This document shows positions 53,084 to 61,333 of a stretch of DNA of 64,000 bases, in pieces (the stretch's first letter is position 1; each line of letters starts with the position of its first letter). The notes beneath the pieces were generated by a model. It ran no database searches. It was not told the origin of the DNA and was given only the letters and a program-made list of their open reading frames with translations. The position numbers and the translations under genes were made by a program. The stretch is from Streptomyces sp. NBC_01351. Its GTDB lineage: Bacteria > Actinomycetota > Actinomycetes > Streptomycetales > Streptomycetaceae. The DNA is taken from the NCBI RefSeq assembly GCF_036237315.1, contig NZ_CP108356.1, positions 4,336,501-4,400,500 on the forward strand. Direction: 5' to 3'.

Positions 53084-53563
53084 GTGCCGATCCAGCGCAA
53101 GCACACCATGTACCACTCCACCATCCTCGATGCCGACCCGGACACGGTGTGGACGACCGTCCGCGACGCCATGCAGATCCTGGACATCGTGTCCCCGGGT
53201 GACCTCGACATCCACCGGGACGTCAGCTGGGTGGAGGGCGGCTCGGTCGACACCGTCCCGGCCCGTTACGACTTCAAGCTCACGCTCAACGGCCGCCTCG
53301 TCCAGCAGGAGATCGCCGCCCGCGACGAGATCAACAAGACCCAGTCCTACCGGGCCGTCGCCCCCACCAGCGGGGTCGCCAAGTACGAGGCCACCATCCG
53401 CGTGTTCCCCATCACCAACGACCCGACCCGCAGCTTCTTCGACTGGTCGCGGACCCTGGACATCGCCGACGACGCCGACCTGGAGATCGTCGAGCGCATC
53501 ATCGACGTCATGGAGAAGCAGACCGACGCCGTACGGGACCACTTCGCGACGACCGCGAAGTGA
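53084..53563 (+). CDS. SRPBCC/START-domain protein of the Pictet-Spenglerase operon
   Basis: 159 aa. MYHSTILDADPDTVWTTVRD begins the Bet v1-like fold; later FDWSRTLDIADDADLEIVER and a C-terminal helix. Proteins of this fold in biosynthetic operons act as cyclases, dehydratases or hydrophobic-ligand carriers. GAAGGAG precedes GTG 53084, 18 bp after the carbamoyltransferase, and its stop overlaps the next start (GTGA). Confidence 0.85.
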   Translation: MPIQRKHTMYHSTILDADPDTVWTTVRDAMQILDIVSPGDLDIHRDVSWVEGGSVDTVPARYDFKLTLNGRLVQQEIAARDEINKTQSYRAVAPTSGVAKYEATIRVFPITNDPTRSFFDWSRTLDIADDADLEIVERIIDVMEKQTDAVRDHFATTAK

Positions 53564-54186
53564 GTGACGTGACGACGCTCGTACTGCTGCGGCACGGCGA
53601 AACCCTGCTCACCCCGCAGCGGCGGCTCTCCGGCAGCGGAGGCTCCAACCCGGGACTCTCACCGGCCGGCCGCCGCCAAGCCCAGGCGGCGGCGGACGCC
53701 CTCGCCCACCGCGGCGGCATCGAGGCGGTCGTCACTTCACCGATGCGGCGCTGCCACGAGACCGCTCGCTCCGTGGCCGATCGCCTGGGCCTGAGCGTCC
53801 AGGTCGACCGGGACCTGCGGGAAGCGGACTTCGGTGCCTGGGAGGGGCTGACCTTCGCCGAAGTCCGCGAACGCTACCCGGACGACCTGAGCGCATGGCT
53901 CGCCTCGCCCGAGAGCCCGCCCTCGGGCGCGGACGAGACCATGCAGCAGGTCACCCGCCGGGTCGCGGCCGTGCGGGACGGTCTCCTGGCCCGGTACGCC
54001 GGCGCCACGGTTCTGGTCGTCTCCCACGTCGTACCGGTCCGGGCCCTGATCCGCCTCGCCCTCCAGGCCCCACCGCACAGCCTGTTCCGCATGGAGGTCG
54101 CAGCGGCCTCCCTGTCGACGGTGACGTACGACGAGGACGGCACCGGCACGGTGCAGGCCCTCAACGACATCCACCACTTGAACTGA
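53560..54186 (+). CDS. Histidine phosphatase family protein
   Basis: 208 aa with an intact catalytic centre: LLRHGET near the N-terminus, the acid residue in READFGAWEGLTFAEV, and the second His in VVSHVVPVRAL. Phosphoglycerate mutase-like fold; hydrolyses phosphate monoesters. As last gene of the operon it may dephosphorylate a pathway intermediate or sugar. The GTG at 53560 overlaps the preceding stop by 4 nt. Confidence 0.9.
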   Translation: MSDVTTLVLLRHGETLLTPQRRLSGSGGSNPGLSPAGRRQAQAAADALAHRGGIEAVVTSPMRRCHETARSVADRLGLSVQVDRDLREADFGAWEGLTFAEVRERYPDDLSAWLASPESPPSGADETMQQVTRRVAAVRDGLLARYAGATVLVVSHVVPVRALIRLALQAPPHSLFRMEVAAASLSTVTYDEDGTGTVQALNDIHHLN

Positions 54187-54190
54187 ACAG

Positions 54191-54239
54191 CACGCCAAAG
54201 GGCCCGGCACACGTGACGTGTGCCGGGCCCTTTGGCGTG
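54191..54239 (+). terminator. Strong terminator of the Pictet-Spenglerase operon
   Basis: Perfect 23-bp stem (54191-54213 with 54217-54239) around the loop TGA; left arm begins CACGCCAAAGGGCCCGG. Followed by TTCGTTT. It starts 4 bp after the last stop codon, giving a clean right border to the operon. Confidence 0.93.
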
Positions 54240-54591
54240 TTCGTTTCCGCGGCATCCGCGCGTCCTCGATCAGGACCAAATGAGCGATATGCGGATCCCC
54301 TTGAGGCATGAGCGTGCCGGACGCGCTTCCTGCCGGCAGTGATCCCTTCCGCACCCTCGGTGACCTCGGACAGACTCGTGAACACCGGGAGGGCGACAAG
54401 GCCCCGGACCACCGGTACCGGCCGCACGGCCGCGAGTCCTGAAATCCGCTGTCATGCCCCAGGTGCGCGAAGTACTCCCGGCGCGTTCGCCGTACGCCCG
54501 CTCGGCGGTCCGTGGCCGTTCTGACCAGGTGTTTTCCGCCAGGTGCCGGAGCGGGCGGCGGGAGTACCGCGACGGGCGAGTGGTGCGTTGG
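54240..54591. other. Intergenic region, about 350 bp
   Basis: Lies between the operon terminator and the 67-aa gene. Only shadow ORFs were seen; no RNA gene or repeat was recognised. Confidence 0.4.
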
Positions 54592-54795
54592 TCAGAGAAG
54601 CCCCTCGTCGTGCAGGTCCTCTTCGCGCAGAAGGTCGTCCTCGCGGCGGCGCGAGGTCTCCTTCTGGCCGGGCTGCTGTCCCTTCTCGCGGGACGCCTTG
54701 CCCGGCTGGGGCTGCGCGGGGTCTCCGGGGCGATGGTGTTCCTGCGCCTCACGGCCCTTGCCCGGCTGCTGACGCTTGTCCTGCCTACCGTCCAT
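54592..54795 (-). CDS. Small hydrophilic protein, 67 aa
   Basis: Begins MDGRQDKRQQPGKGREAQEH and ends REEDLHDEGLL. Highly charged, Gln/Gly/Pro-rich, without hydrophobic core, so probably disordered. GAGGAG lies 8 nt before the ATG, which supports translation. No function recognised; similar short disordered proteins are common in Streptomyces. Lies downstream of the esterase gene on the same strand. Confidence 0.55.
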   Translation of the reverse strand: MDGRQDKRQQPGKGREAQEHHRPGDPAQPQPGKASREKGQQPGQKETSRRREDDLLREEDLHDEGLL

Positions 54796-54920
54796 GACGG
54801 CGACTCCTCTTCATGCGGGGGTACGGATTCCTCTCGGATCACGCTGACACGCACGGCGAAGGTCCGCACCACGTCGACCGCGAAGCGAGGCACACGGATG
54901 ACGCCCCACTTCGTGCGACG

Positions 54921-56516
54921 TCAGCGGAGGTTCTTCCAGAACGCATGGTTGTGGTCCTTGGCGAACTCCGTGCGCTTCCACGGCCCCGAGGCCAGCGACT
55001 GCACGTAGCCGCCGCTGCGGAAGCTCGGCCAGTCCGTCTTCCCGGACTCGGCGAAGTCCACCCAGGTGTCCGTCATTCGTTTGCCGAGGCGTTCCTGCTG
55101 CTCTGTCGGCTTCTCGAACAGGGGCAGCCTGAGGTCGAAGAGGTAGGGGAGCTCCGACATGTGCGAGGCGCGCGGCTCGAAGCTGAGCTTCGGGTCGCCC
55201 GCCCACGTCGGCGTCTCGCGCTCGCTGAACTCGAACATCCGGGTCGGCGTCCACTGCGCTAGCAGCCGGGCGGTGTCCAGCGTCGGAACCGACCAGGTGC
55301 GGTCGGTCAGGACCGTTGCCAGGGCCTCGCCGGCGGAGCCGAAGCGGTTCAGCGGGTAGCGGGCCAGTACCGCGTCGGCCCGGTCGCCGAACTCCTTGCG
55401 GATTTCCTGCTCGTACGCCTCGGGCGGCATGGGATCGCCCGTCAGCTCCTGGCCGAGGATCCGGCCGCGTTCCTCGTCGTGGTTGACCCCGATGAGGACC
55501 GGGACGCGGTTGAACCTGCCCGTGCGCAGCGCCTCGGCGGGGGCCAGCGGCATGAGGTCCGTACCGGCGATCGGGCGGGGTTCGTTCCAGGTCCCGTACG
55601 CCTTCATGAGCGTGGCCGCATCCGTGCCGCGCAGGCAGGACTCGGCGTCATCGCAGTCCTCGCCCTCCTCGGACTTCAGCTTCTTCAGCTCGGCGAGCGT
55701 GGCCCTGGCCTCGGCCTCGGCTTCCTCCCGGGTGCGGGAGCCGCCCGTGGCGCAGGGCGCGCTCTGCACGATGGCGCGGTCAAACAGTCCGGCCGACCTC
55801 GGCGAGGCGAGGTGGCCGCAGACGCTGTACCCGCCGCCGGACTCACCCATGATCGTCACGTTGCCGGGATCGCCCCCGAAGGCGGCCGCGTTGGCGCGGA
55901 CCCAGCGCAGCGCGGCCTGCTGGTCCTCCAGGCCGAGGCCGCCGGAGGTCCCCAGTGCCGGGTCGGACAGGAAGCCCATGACGCCGAGCCGGTAGTTGAC
56001 CGATACGACGACGGCACCCTCGGCGGCCAGCCGCTCGGGGCCGTAGAGGTCGCCGCTGCCGAACATCAGGCTGCCGCCGTGGATCCACACGATCACCGGC
56101 CGCTTGCCGGTCCGCGTGGCGGGGGTGGTGACGTTCAGGTAGAGGCAGTCCTCGGCCTCGCTGGGGACCCCGATGGGCAGCCCCTTCGGCTGCGCGCAGG
56201 GGGATCCCGGAGCGGTCGCCTCGCGTATCCCGGTCCAGGGCGCGGCGGGCCGCGGCGAGGCCCAGCGCAGCTCCCCCACCGGCGGGGCGGCGTACGGGAT
56301 GCCGTGGAAGCTGCGCATGCCCTCGTGGTCGGCGGTGCCGCGCACGGCGCCGCCGGTGGTGCCGACGACCGTGCCGGCGACCGTCCCGGCGGTGCCGCCC
56401 GCTGCCGCTCGTGCGGGGGTGGCCTGCCCGACGCCCAGGCCAAGGCCCAGGCCCAGTGTGGTCAGCGTGAGGGCGGCGGCGACCAACCCCTTGGAAACGT
56501 TCCTGGTGTGTCTCAT
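54921..56516 (-). CDS. Secreted type B carboxylesterase/lipase
   Basis: 531 aa. Sec signal peptide to about residue 38 (ALTLTTLGLGLGLGVGQATPARA). Carboxylesterase features are EDCLYLNVTTPA, the oxyanion HGGSLMFGSG, nucleophile Ser in GESGGGY, and catalytic His in RASHMSELPYLF. Residues after the signal (GGTAGTVAGTVVGTTGGAV) form a Gly/Thr/Val repeat. Hydrolyses carboxylic esters outside the cell. ATG 56516. Divergent from the TetR gene across a palindromic operator, so probably TetR-controlled. Confidence 0.92.
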   Translation of the reverse strand: MRHTRNVSKGLVAAALTLTTLGLGLGLGVGQATPARAAAGGTAGTVAGTVVGTTGGAVRGTADHEGMRSFHGIPYAAPPVGELRWASPRPAAPWTGIREATAPGSPCAQPKGLPIGVPSEAEDCLYLNVTTPATRTGKRPVIVWIHGGSLMFGSGDLYGPERLAAEGAVVVSVNYRLGVMGFLSDPALGTSGGLGLEDQQAALRWVRANAAAFGGDPGNVTIMGESGGGYSVCGHLASPRSAGLFDRAIVQSAPCATGGSRTREEAEAEARATLAELKKLKSEEGEDCDDAESCLRGTDAATLMKAYGTWNEPRPIAGTDLMPLAPAEALRTGRFNRVPVLIGVNHDEERGRILGQELTGDPMPPEAYEQEIRKEFGDRADAVLARYPLNRFGSAGEALATVLTDRTWSVPTLDTARLLAQWTPTRMFEFSERETPTWAGDPKLSFEPRASHMSELPYLFDLRLPLFEKPTEQQERLGKRMTDTWVDFAESGKTDWPSFRSGGYVQSLASGPWKRTEFAKDHNHAFWKNLR

Positions 56517-56536
56517 GGCACGAACGCTACGCAGGC

Positions 56537-56552
56537 TTGCACGATCGTGCAA
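56537..56552. promoter_or_regulatory. 16-bp palindrome, likely TetR operator
   Basis: TTGCACGATCGTGCAA is a perfect palindrome 21 bp before the esterase start and 62 bp before the TetR start. AT-rich CGATCGTATGAGG and TACG/CGTA half-sites follow to the right. It suits a dimeric TetR repressor acting on both divergent promoters. Confidence 0.7.
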
Positions 56553-56613
56553 TACGTTTGTCTAACTCGATCGTATGAGGCGTTCGTATGACACGGGCGC
56601 TAGGCTCCTGAGC

Positions 56614-57186
56614 ATGGGAAACCGTGAAGCCCTGCTCATCGGCGCCAAGGCCTGCCTGCGGGAAAAGGGATACGACCGCACCTCCGTGCGTGACGTCGCC
56701 ACGGCGGCCGGCGTGAGCACGGCCGCCGTCGGCTACCACTACGGCTCACGCGAGGCGCTGCTCAACCAGGCCCTGTTCGAGATCCTCGACGAGTGGGGAG
56801 ACGCGATGGGCCGGGCGCTGGTCCCCGACGCCGACGGCTCCTCCCGGGCGCACTTCGAGCGCATCTGGGAGAGCCTGATCGAGGACTTCGGTGCGCACCC
56901 CGACCTCTGGCTCGCCTCGGTGGAACTGTTCATGCAGGCCCAGCGGCAGCAGGAACTGCGCGCCGCTCTGGCCGACGGCACCGCTCAGGGGCGGCGTGGC
57001 ATGGCGGCCATCCTGGACGGCGTCCGCGAGGAGGAGGTGTCGGACGCCTCCGTCCGCACCCTCGGCACCGTGCAGTTGGCGCTCGTGTCGGGTGTGATGC
57101 TCCAGTGCCTCAGCGACCCCTCCAGCGCCCCCACCGCAGCGGAGGTGCTCGAAGGCGTCCGGGCCCTGGCTGAGTTGGCGCGCTGA
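56614..57186 (+). CDS. TetR family transcriptional regulator
   Basis: 190 aa. N-terminal HTH at about 5-50: ALLIGAKACLREKGYDRTSV followed by RDVATAAGVSTAAVGYHYGS. The C-terminal ligand domain is variable. Start ATG 56614 is closely preceded by TAGGCT (56601-56606), suggesting a leaderless or very short-leader mRNA. It likely represses the esterase gene and itself through the palindrome between them. Confidence 0.92.
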   Translation: MGNREALLIGAKACLREKGYDRTSVRDVATAAGVSTAAVGYHYGSREALLNQALFEILDEWGDAMGRALVPDADGSSRAHFERIWESLIEDFGAHPDLWLASVELFMQAQRQQELRAALADGTAQGRRGMAAILDGVREEEVSDASVRTLGTVQLALVSGVMLQCLSDPSSAPTAAEVLEGVRALAELAR

Positions 57187-57188
57187 CC

Positions 57189-57674
57189 ATGACGGACGCC
57201 GAAACAGACCCAGGTCGCGTGACCATAATCGAACACCTATGGGAAGATTTTCAGCTTCCCATCAGAGATGCCCTGCATTTTGCGGACGGGAGCTCCTGTG
57301 ATGTCGAGCTCGACTCCGATGTGCCGAGCGGTTTGAGGGTGCTCGCCCCGTTCGACCTGGATGAATCGCTCGCGAGCGATCCATCCTGGGTCTCTTCGGT
57401 CGATGGGCGGGTCGCAGTGGACCTGGGGAGCAAGGGGCTGCTGTGGGGCGGCGAAGGTTCCTACGGCTCGGATGGGTTCATAGCACGGTTGACCGTTGAT
57501 CGTGGGCTCATCTGGGCAATTTTCTTCATGGAATCCAATCCATTTGACCGGATCCAGCTCTCCGGAAACGTAGCCACCTTCAGCTCAACCTCGGGCTACG
57601 AGATCACGGTTGATATCGACGATCCGCGAACTCGGCTCTCTGGACAGCTTGGTTCCGGGAACGCGTGCCGATGA
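57189..57674 (+). CDS. Hypothetical protein with atypical base composition
   Basis: 161 aa, acidic and soluble, beginning MTDAETDPGRVTIIEHLWED. No family recognised. Third-position GC is clearly lower than in neighbours (codons such as ATA, GAT, TTT, CAT are frequent), a sign of recent acquisition. Only 2 bp follow the TetR stop, so it may be read through. Size and acidity resemble small immunity proteins, which is only a guess. Confidence 0.6.
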   Translation: MTDAETDPGRVTIIEHLWEDFQLPIRDALHFADGSSCDVELDSDVPSGLRVLAPFDLDESLASDPSWVSSVDGRVAVDLGSKGLLWGGEGSYGSDGFIARLTVDRGLIWAIFFMESNPFDRIQLSGNVATFSSTSGYEITVDIDDPRTRLSGQLGSGNACR

Positions 57675-57738
57675 CGTCGGTGACGAGGTCGACCGCCGCG
57701 CGAGAGCGGCGAGGGCATCCACCGTCCTGACCGGCACG

Positions 57739-58632
57739 CTACTTGGTGGGTGTCGGACTGCCGCTGGGCCAGGGGTCGGGCGCACGCATGTACGTCCAGG
57801 GCACACCGCAGGGGACGCCGGTTGTGACATCGCCGATGCCCGGGGCCTTGCTGTCGTTCCCCGTGGGTCCGTTCTCGGGGTGGGCCCCGCCGGTCGCGCA
57901 GAAGGGCGGGGTGTTGTTTTTGAAGCTCGCTTTGGGGTCCACGGAGACGGGGCCGCCGAGGGGCTTGCCTGCCGTGTCGAGCGCCTGGACGCCGGCGTCC
58001 TGGCGGGGGGTCGTGGGTACCAGAACGGTGAAGAACCGGACGGCTCCCGAGGTGGGGGTGGTCACGGCGGGGGCCTGTGTCACGGAGCCGTCGGCGAGGG
58101 TGACCCGCACGGAAGCCACCGACCGTGGTGCGATGCCTACGACGGCGAACTGCTTGTCATCGAAGGGCTGGGTCGCGGCCCAGTGGACGCGCTGCACCCC
58201 TTCGGCCTCGACGAAACAGGCGGCGATCTTGCCGAGCATCACGTTGCGCGAGACGAGGCAGGACTGGCCCTCCTTCCCCGCAACCGAGCCGACGGTCCAG
58301 TCGACGCCCCGGTGGGTACCGGCGCCCACCTTGTACACAGGTCCGGCCGGCACCGCGTCGTATCCGGGTAGGGGGGTGCCTGCGTCGATGGTTGCCGGGG
58401 GTGCGGCCACGTTGGATGCGCCGGCACCGTCCGGCGCCCGGGTGGGGAGCAGCAACGGGACGGCCACCGCCAGGGCGGCCACGACCGCCCCGGCCCCGGC
58501 GGCGGAGAGCCGCCTACGGTTGCGGCGTCGCCGTACGCCCTCGGCGACCCTCTGGTAGGGGTCGTGGGGCGGGAGGTACGTGGTGGGGAGGTCCCCCACG
58601 GCGTTCTTCAGAAGGTCTTCGGTGCTGGGCAT
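57739..58632 (-). CDS. Membrane-anchored partner of the SigE-type sigma factor
   Basis: 297 aa. Cytoplasmic N-terminus of ~40 residues (MPSTEDLLKNAVGDLP; VRRRRNRRRLSA), one TM (GAGAVVAALAVAVPLLLP) and a ~230-residue extracytoplasmic domain with paired cysteines (SCLVSRN, AACFVEA, FCATGG, PCGVPW). This layout, translated from the TGATG overlap with the sigma gene, is that of putative anti-sigma or sensor partners of Streptomyces SigE-family ECF factors. No zinc-binding HxxxCxxC motif is visible. Confidence 0.8.
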   Translation of the reverse strand: MPSTEDLLKNAVGDLPTTYLPPHDPYQRVAEGVRRRRNRRRLSAAGAGAVVAALAVAVPLLLPTRAPDGAGASNVAAPPATIDAGTPLPGYDAVPAGPVYKVGAGTHRGVDWTVGSVAGKEGQSCLVSRNVMLGKIAACFVEAEGVQRVHWAATQPFDDKQFAVVGIAPRSVASVRVTLADGSVTQAPAVTTPTSGAVRFFTVLVPTTPRQDAGVQALDTAGKPLGGPVSVDPKASFKNNTPPFCATGGAHPENGPTGNDSKAPGIGDVTTGVPCGVPWTYMRAPDPWPSGSPTPTK

Positions 58633-59174
58633 CAGGCGCTCGCTCCTAGCGTGGAGGTTGCCGGAACCGGCATGGTGGAATCGGTGAACAGGGGGAGTTC
58701 GCGGAGACGGGCCAGTCCCCGGGACGCCTGCGACTTGACCGTGCCGGTCGAGCAGCCGAGGAGCTCGGCGACCTCCCGCTCCGGCAGGTCCTCGACGTAC
58801 CGGAGAACCACGATCACGCGTTGCTTCGCGGGGAGCCGGCCGAGCGCCCGACGCAGCAGGTCGCGGTCGCCGATGCCGGCGCCGGGGCCCGCCACCGCGT
58901 TCTCCGGGAGGTCGGGCACGTACGCGGTGGCCTTCTCACCCCACCACCGGCGGCGGCGGGAGGAGATCGCGAGATTGACGAGAATCCGCCGGGCATAGGC
59001 ATCGGGCTGTTCCTGGCGCAGCCGTGGCCACACCTTCCACAAGCGGACCAAGCTCTCCTGCACCAGGTCCTCGGCCCGGCCCGCGTCCAGCGTGAGGCTG
59101 TGGGCGAACCGGATCAGCGGCACCCATCGCCCCCGTACGAAGTCGGCGAACTCCTCCTGCGTGGCTGGATCCAT
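58632..59174 (-). CDS. SigE-family ECF RNA polymerase sigma factor
   Basis: 180 aa. Region 2: WVPLIRFAHSLTLDAGRAED, LVQESLVRLWKVWPRL; region 4: RALGRLPAKQRVIVVLRYVE, EVAELLGCSTGTVKSQASRG. GGAGG 4-5 nt before ATG 59174. Overlaps its membrane partner gene by the TGATG junction, so the two proteins are made in step. Confidence 0.93.
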   Translation of the reverse strand: MDPATQEEFADFVRGRWVPLIRFAHSLTLDAGRAEDLVQESLVRLWKVWPRLRQEQPDAYARRILVNLAISSRRRRWWGEKATAYVPDLPENAVAGPGAGIGDRDLLRRALGRLPAKQRVIVVLRYVEDLPEREVAELLGCSTGTVKSQASRGLARLRELPLFTDSTMPVPATSTLGASA

Positions 59175-59342
59175 GTTTCCTCCGGTAGTTGTCCGTCTCC
59201 CTCCGGACAACGCGGTGGCGAGGCAGTTACGTTGACACGGATTCATGCGCCGCTGTCCCGACCTCCCGCCACGGCACCTGGGTAGGATCCTGGCCGCTTC
59301 GGCCCGGCCGTGCCCGGAGCAACCGTCGCTCGTGGAAACGCG

Positions 59343-59371
59343 AAAGCCCCAGGTCGCTGACCTGGGGCTTT
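59343..59371 (-). terminator. Intrinsic terminator after the ricin-domain gene
   Basis: Perfect 13-bp stem AAAGCCCCAGGTC (59343-59355) and GACCTGGGGCTTT (59359-59371), 3-nt loop. It separates the ricin-fold gene from the sigma factor operon, both on the minus strand. Confidence 0.88.
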
Positions 59372-59425
59372 GCTGTGGAGGGGATGAGCCTCCGCACCGC
59401 GGTGTAGCCGTGTCGCGCGGTACTG

Positions 59426-60004
59426 CTAGAACTGGGCGTAGTTGTAGTACCTGTCGAAGCGCGGCACCCAGATGCTGGGCCAGGGCACACCGGAGACGTT
59501 GCAGGCGCCGAACACCACGGGCGAGCGGCGGCCGGTGTCGTTCAGGCACAGCCCGGTGCCCACCTCCTGGATCTCCCAGTGGTCGCCCTTCTCACCGCCC
59601 TGGAAGACCCACGTGAAGGTGGCGCAGCCCCAGCCGTCCGTCTGGATGAGGGAAGCGCCCTGGTAGACGCCGCCGCCCTGCGCGCCGAGGCAGCGCGCGC
59701 CGCCCCAGGTGCCGATCATGAAGTTGCCGTTGCCCACGCTGTGGAAGGTGAAGCGCTGGTGCAGCCTGCCCTTGCAGTCGTACCTCTGGATGATGGCACC
59801 GGCGCTGGTGGACTCGCCCCGGATGTCGAGGCACTGCCAGCTGTACCCGGCCCGCACCTCGTAGATGGCCGCGTTGTACGGGGTGGTGGTGTAGCGGATG
59901 GTCGGGTTCTCCGCGGCCTGCGCGGACGCGGGCAGCAGCATGACGAAGAACGCCGTGAGAGCGGCTATGACCCCGCTGCCGAACCGGCGGAATTTTTGCG
60001 GCAC
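59426..60004 (-). CDS. Secreted ricin-type beta-trefoil (RICIN) protein
   Basis: 192 aa with a Sec signal (FGSGVIAALTAFFVMLLPASAQA). The mature protein is a beta-trefoil with CLDIRGESTSAGAIIQRYDC and repeated Q/W positions (HQRFTFHSVG, RCLGAQGG, GLCLNDTG). The QxW motifs are degenerate. No catalytic domain is attached, so it is probably a stand-alone carbohydrate-binding protein. GTG 60004 has AGGAGAG upstream. Divergent from the two-component system. Confidence 0.85.
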   Translation of the reverse strand: MPQKFRRFGSGVIAALTAFFVMLLPASAQAAENPTIRYTTTPYNAAIYEVRAGYSWQCLDIRGESTSAGAIIQRYDCKGRLHQRFTFHSVGNGNFMIGTWGGARCLGAQGGGVYQGASLIQTDGWGCATFTWVFQGGEKGDHWEIQEVGTGLCLNDTGRRSPVVFGACNVSGVPWPSIWVPRFDRYYNYAQF

Positions 60005-60124
60005 GTTCTCTCCTGACTGGAAACAACTGACCGGGGACGAGCTTGACGCCGGAGAAGCTACCGAGATCCACTGAACCTCCGGTACCCACCCTTTCAGGGG
60101 GGTGTGTTCACTGCGGAGGCTGTG

Positions 60125-61333
60125 GTGAGGGTGGGCTCGGGTCTGCAGCGTGCCCAGCGGTTCATGATGCTGGCGACCGGCCTGTACCGGGCCAGCCACC
60201 TGACGGCGGGCTTCGCGGCCGTGCTGCGGAAGGCGCCGGGCGAGGTCCTCCCCTGGGTGGTGTTCGGCGGAATCCTCGCGTCCAGTGCGTGGCTGTACGG
60301 GAACGCGTACGCACGGGGCTGGTTCGATCGGCGCTGGGTGTGGGCCGACGTGCTGGTGACCGGCTGCTCGGTGCCGCTGCTGGTGTGCCTGGCGACCGGC
60401 GCGCGGTCGGGCGGCGGCTGGGTGCCCGGGGGCACCGAAGTGGCCCTGTACGGATGGCTGTTCCTGCTGGGCGGGTCGGTGAGCGCGGTGGCGGGCGTCG
60501 CTCTGGCGCCGCGACCGGCCGTGGGGGCCGTACTGCTCCTGCTCGGCACCACGCCGGCCGCGTACCTGTGGGTGATCGGGCAGGAGGCGGCTCCGGGGTT
60601 CGCGCTCGTCGGGCACCTCAACTCGGTGGTCTCTTCGGCCGTGATGGCGAGGGTCTTCTGGTGGTACCTGCGCCGCCAGGGCACCCAGCTGGACGAGGCC
60701 AAGGAGCGGGCGCTGACCGCCGAGGCCGCGCGGGCCCGGCAGACGGAGCGGATCGCGCACCACCGGGCCCTGCACGACACCGTGCTGGCCACGCTGACCA
60801 CCATCGCCGCCGGCCGGGTGGACGCCAACGCACCCCTGGTGCGCGAGCGGTGCGCCCGCGAGGCCGCGTACCTGCGGCGGCTGATCCAGCGCGAGGACGA
60901 CCCGGAGGCCGCCGGTGCGGAGGCCGCCGAGGTGGCCGTCGGGACCGCGCTGGAGGAGGCGGTGCACTCGGCCGAGTGCCTGGGCCTGAAGGTCACCGCC
61001 CAGTACCACGAACTGCCCGCGGTGCCCCGCCCGGTGGCCACCGCCCTCGCGGCCGCCGTGTCCGAGGCCCTGAACAACGTACGGTGCCACGCCGCGACCG
61101 GACAGGCCTTCCTGACGGCCGTCGGGGTGGGCGAGGGCGTGTCCGTCACGGTGGTGGACCGGGGCGCCGGCTTCGACCCGGGAGCCTTGGGGGGCGGCAC
61201 GCCGGACGGGTCCGCGTCAGGGACCGGGCTGCGGCGCTCCATCCACGCCCGGCTGGCCGAGATAGGCGGACGGTCCGAGGTCGACAGCGCCCCCGGCGAG
61301 GGCACCAGCGTGCAGCTGCGGTGGCCCGCGTGA
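60125..61333 (+). CDS. NarL-type sensor histidine kinase
   Basis: 402 aa from GTG 60125. About five TM segments (residues ~10-190: VLPWVVFGGILASSAWLYGN; ALYGWLFLLGGSVSAVAGVAL; AVGAVLLLLGTTPAAYLWVI), phosphoacceptor in RIAHHRALHDTVLATLTTIA, and HATPase_c with VSEALNNVRCHA and DRGAGFDPGALGG. GGAGG at 60115-60119 supports 60125; GTG 60104 is the longest alternative. Its stop overlaps the response regulator start. Confidence 0.9.
   Translation: MRVGSGLQRAQRFMMLATGLYRASHLTAGFAAVLRKAPGEVLPWVVFGGILASSAWLYGNAYARGWFDRRWVWADVLVTGCSVPLLVCLATGARSGGGWVPGGTEVALYGWLFLLGGSVSAVAGVALAPRPAVGAVLLLLGTTPAAYLWVIGQEAAPGFALVGHLNSVVSSAVMARVFWWYLRRQGTQLDEAKERALTAEAARARQTERIAHHRALHDTVLATLTTIAAGRVDANAPLVRERCAREAAYLRRLIQREDDPEAAGAEAAEVAVGTALEEAVHSAECLGLKVTAQYHELPAVPRPVATALAAAVSEALNNVRCHAATGQAFLTAVGVGEGVSVTVVDRGAGFDPGALGGGTPDGSASGTGLRRSIHARLAEIGGRSEVDSAPGEGTSVQLRWPA

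Noticed and set aside
54161..54427. 88-aa minus-strand ORF across the operon terminator
   Set aside because: It translates through the 23-bp perfect terminator stem and has no RBS or similarity.
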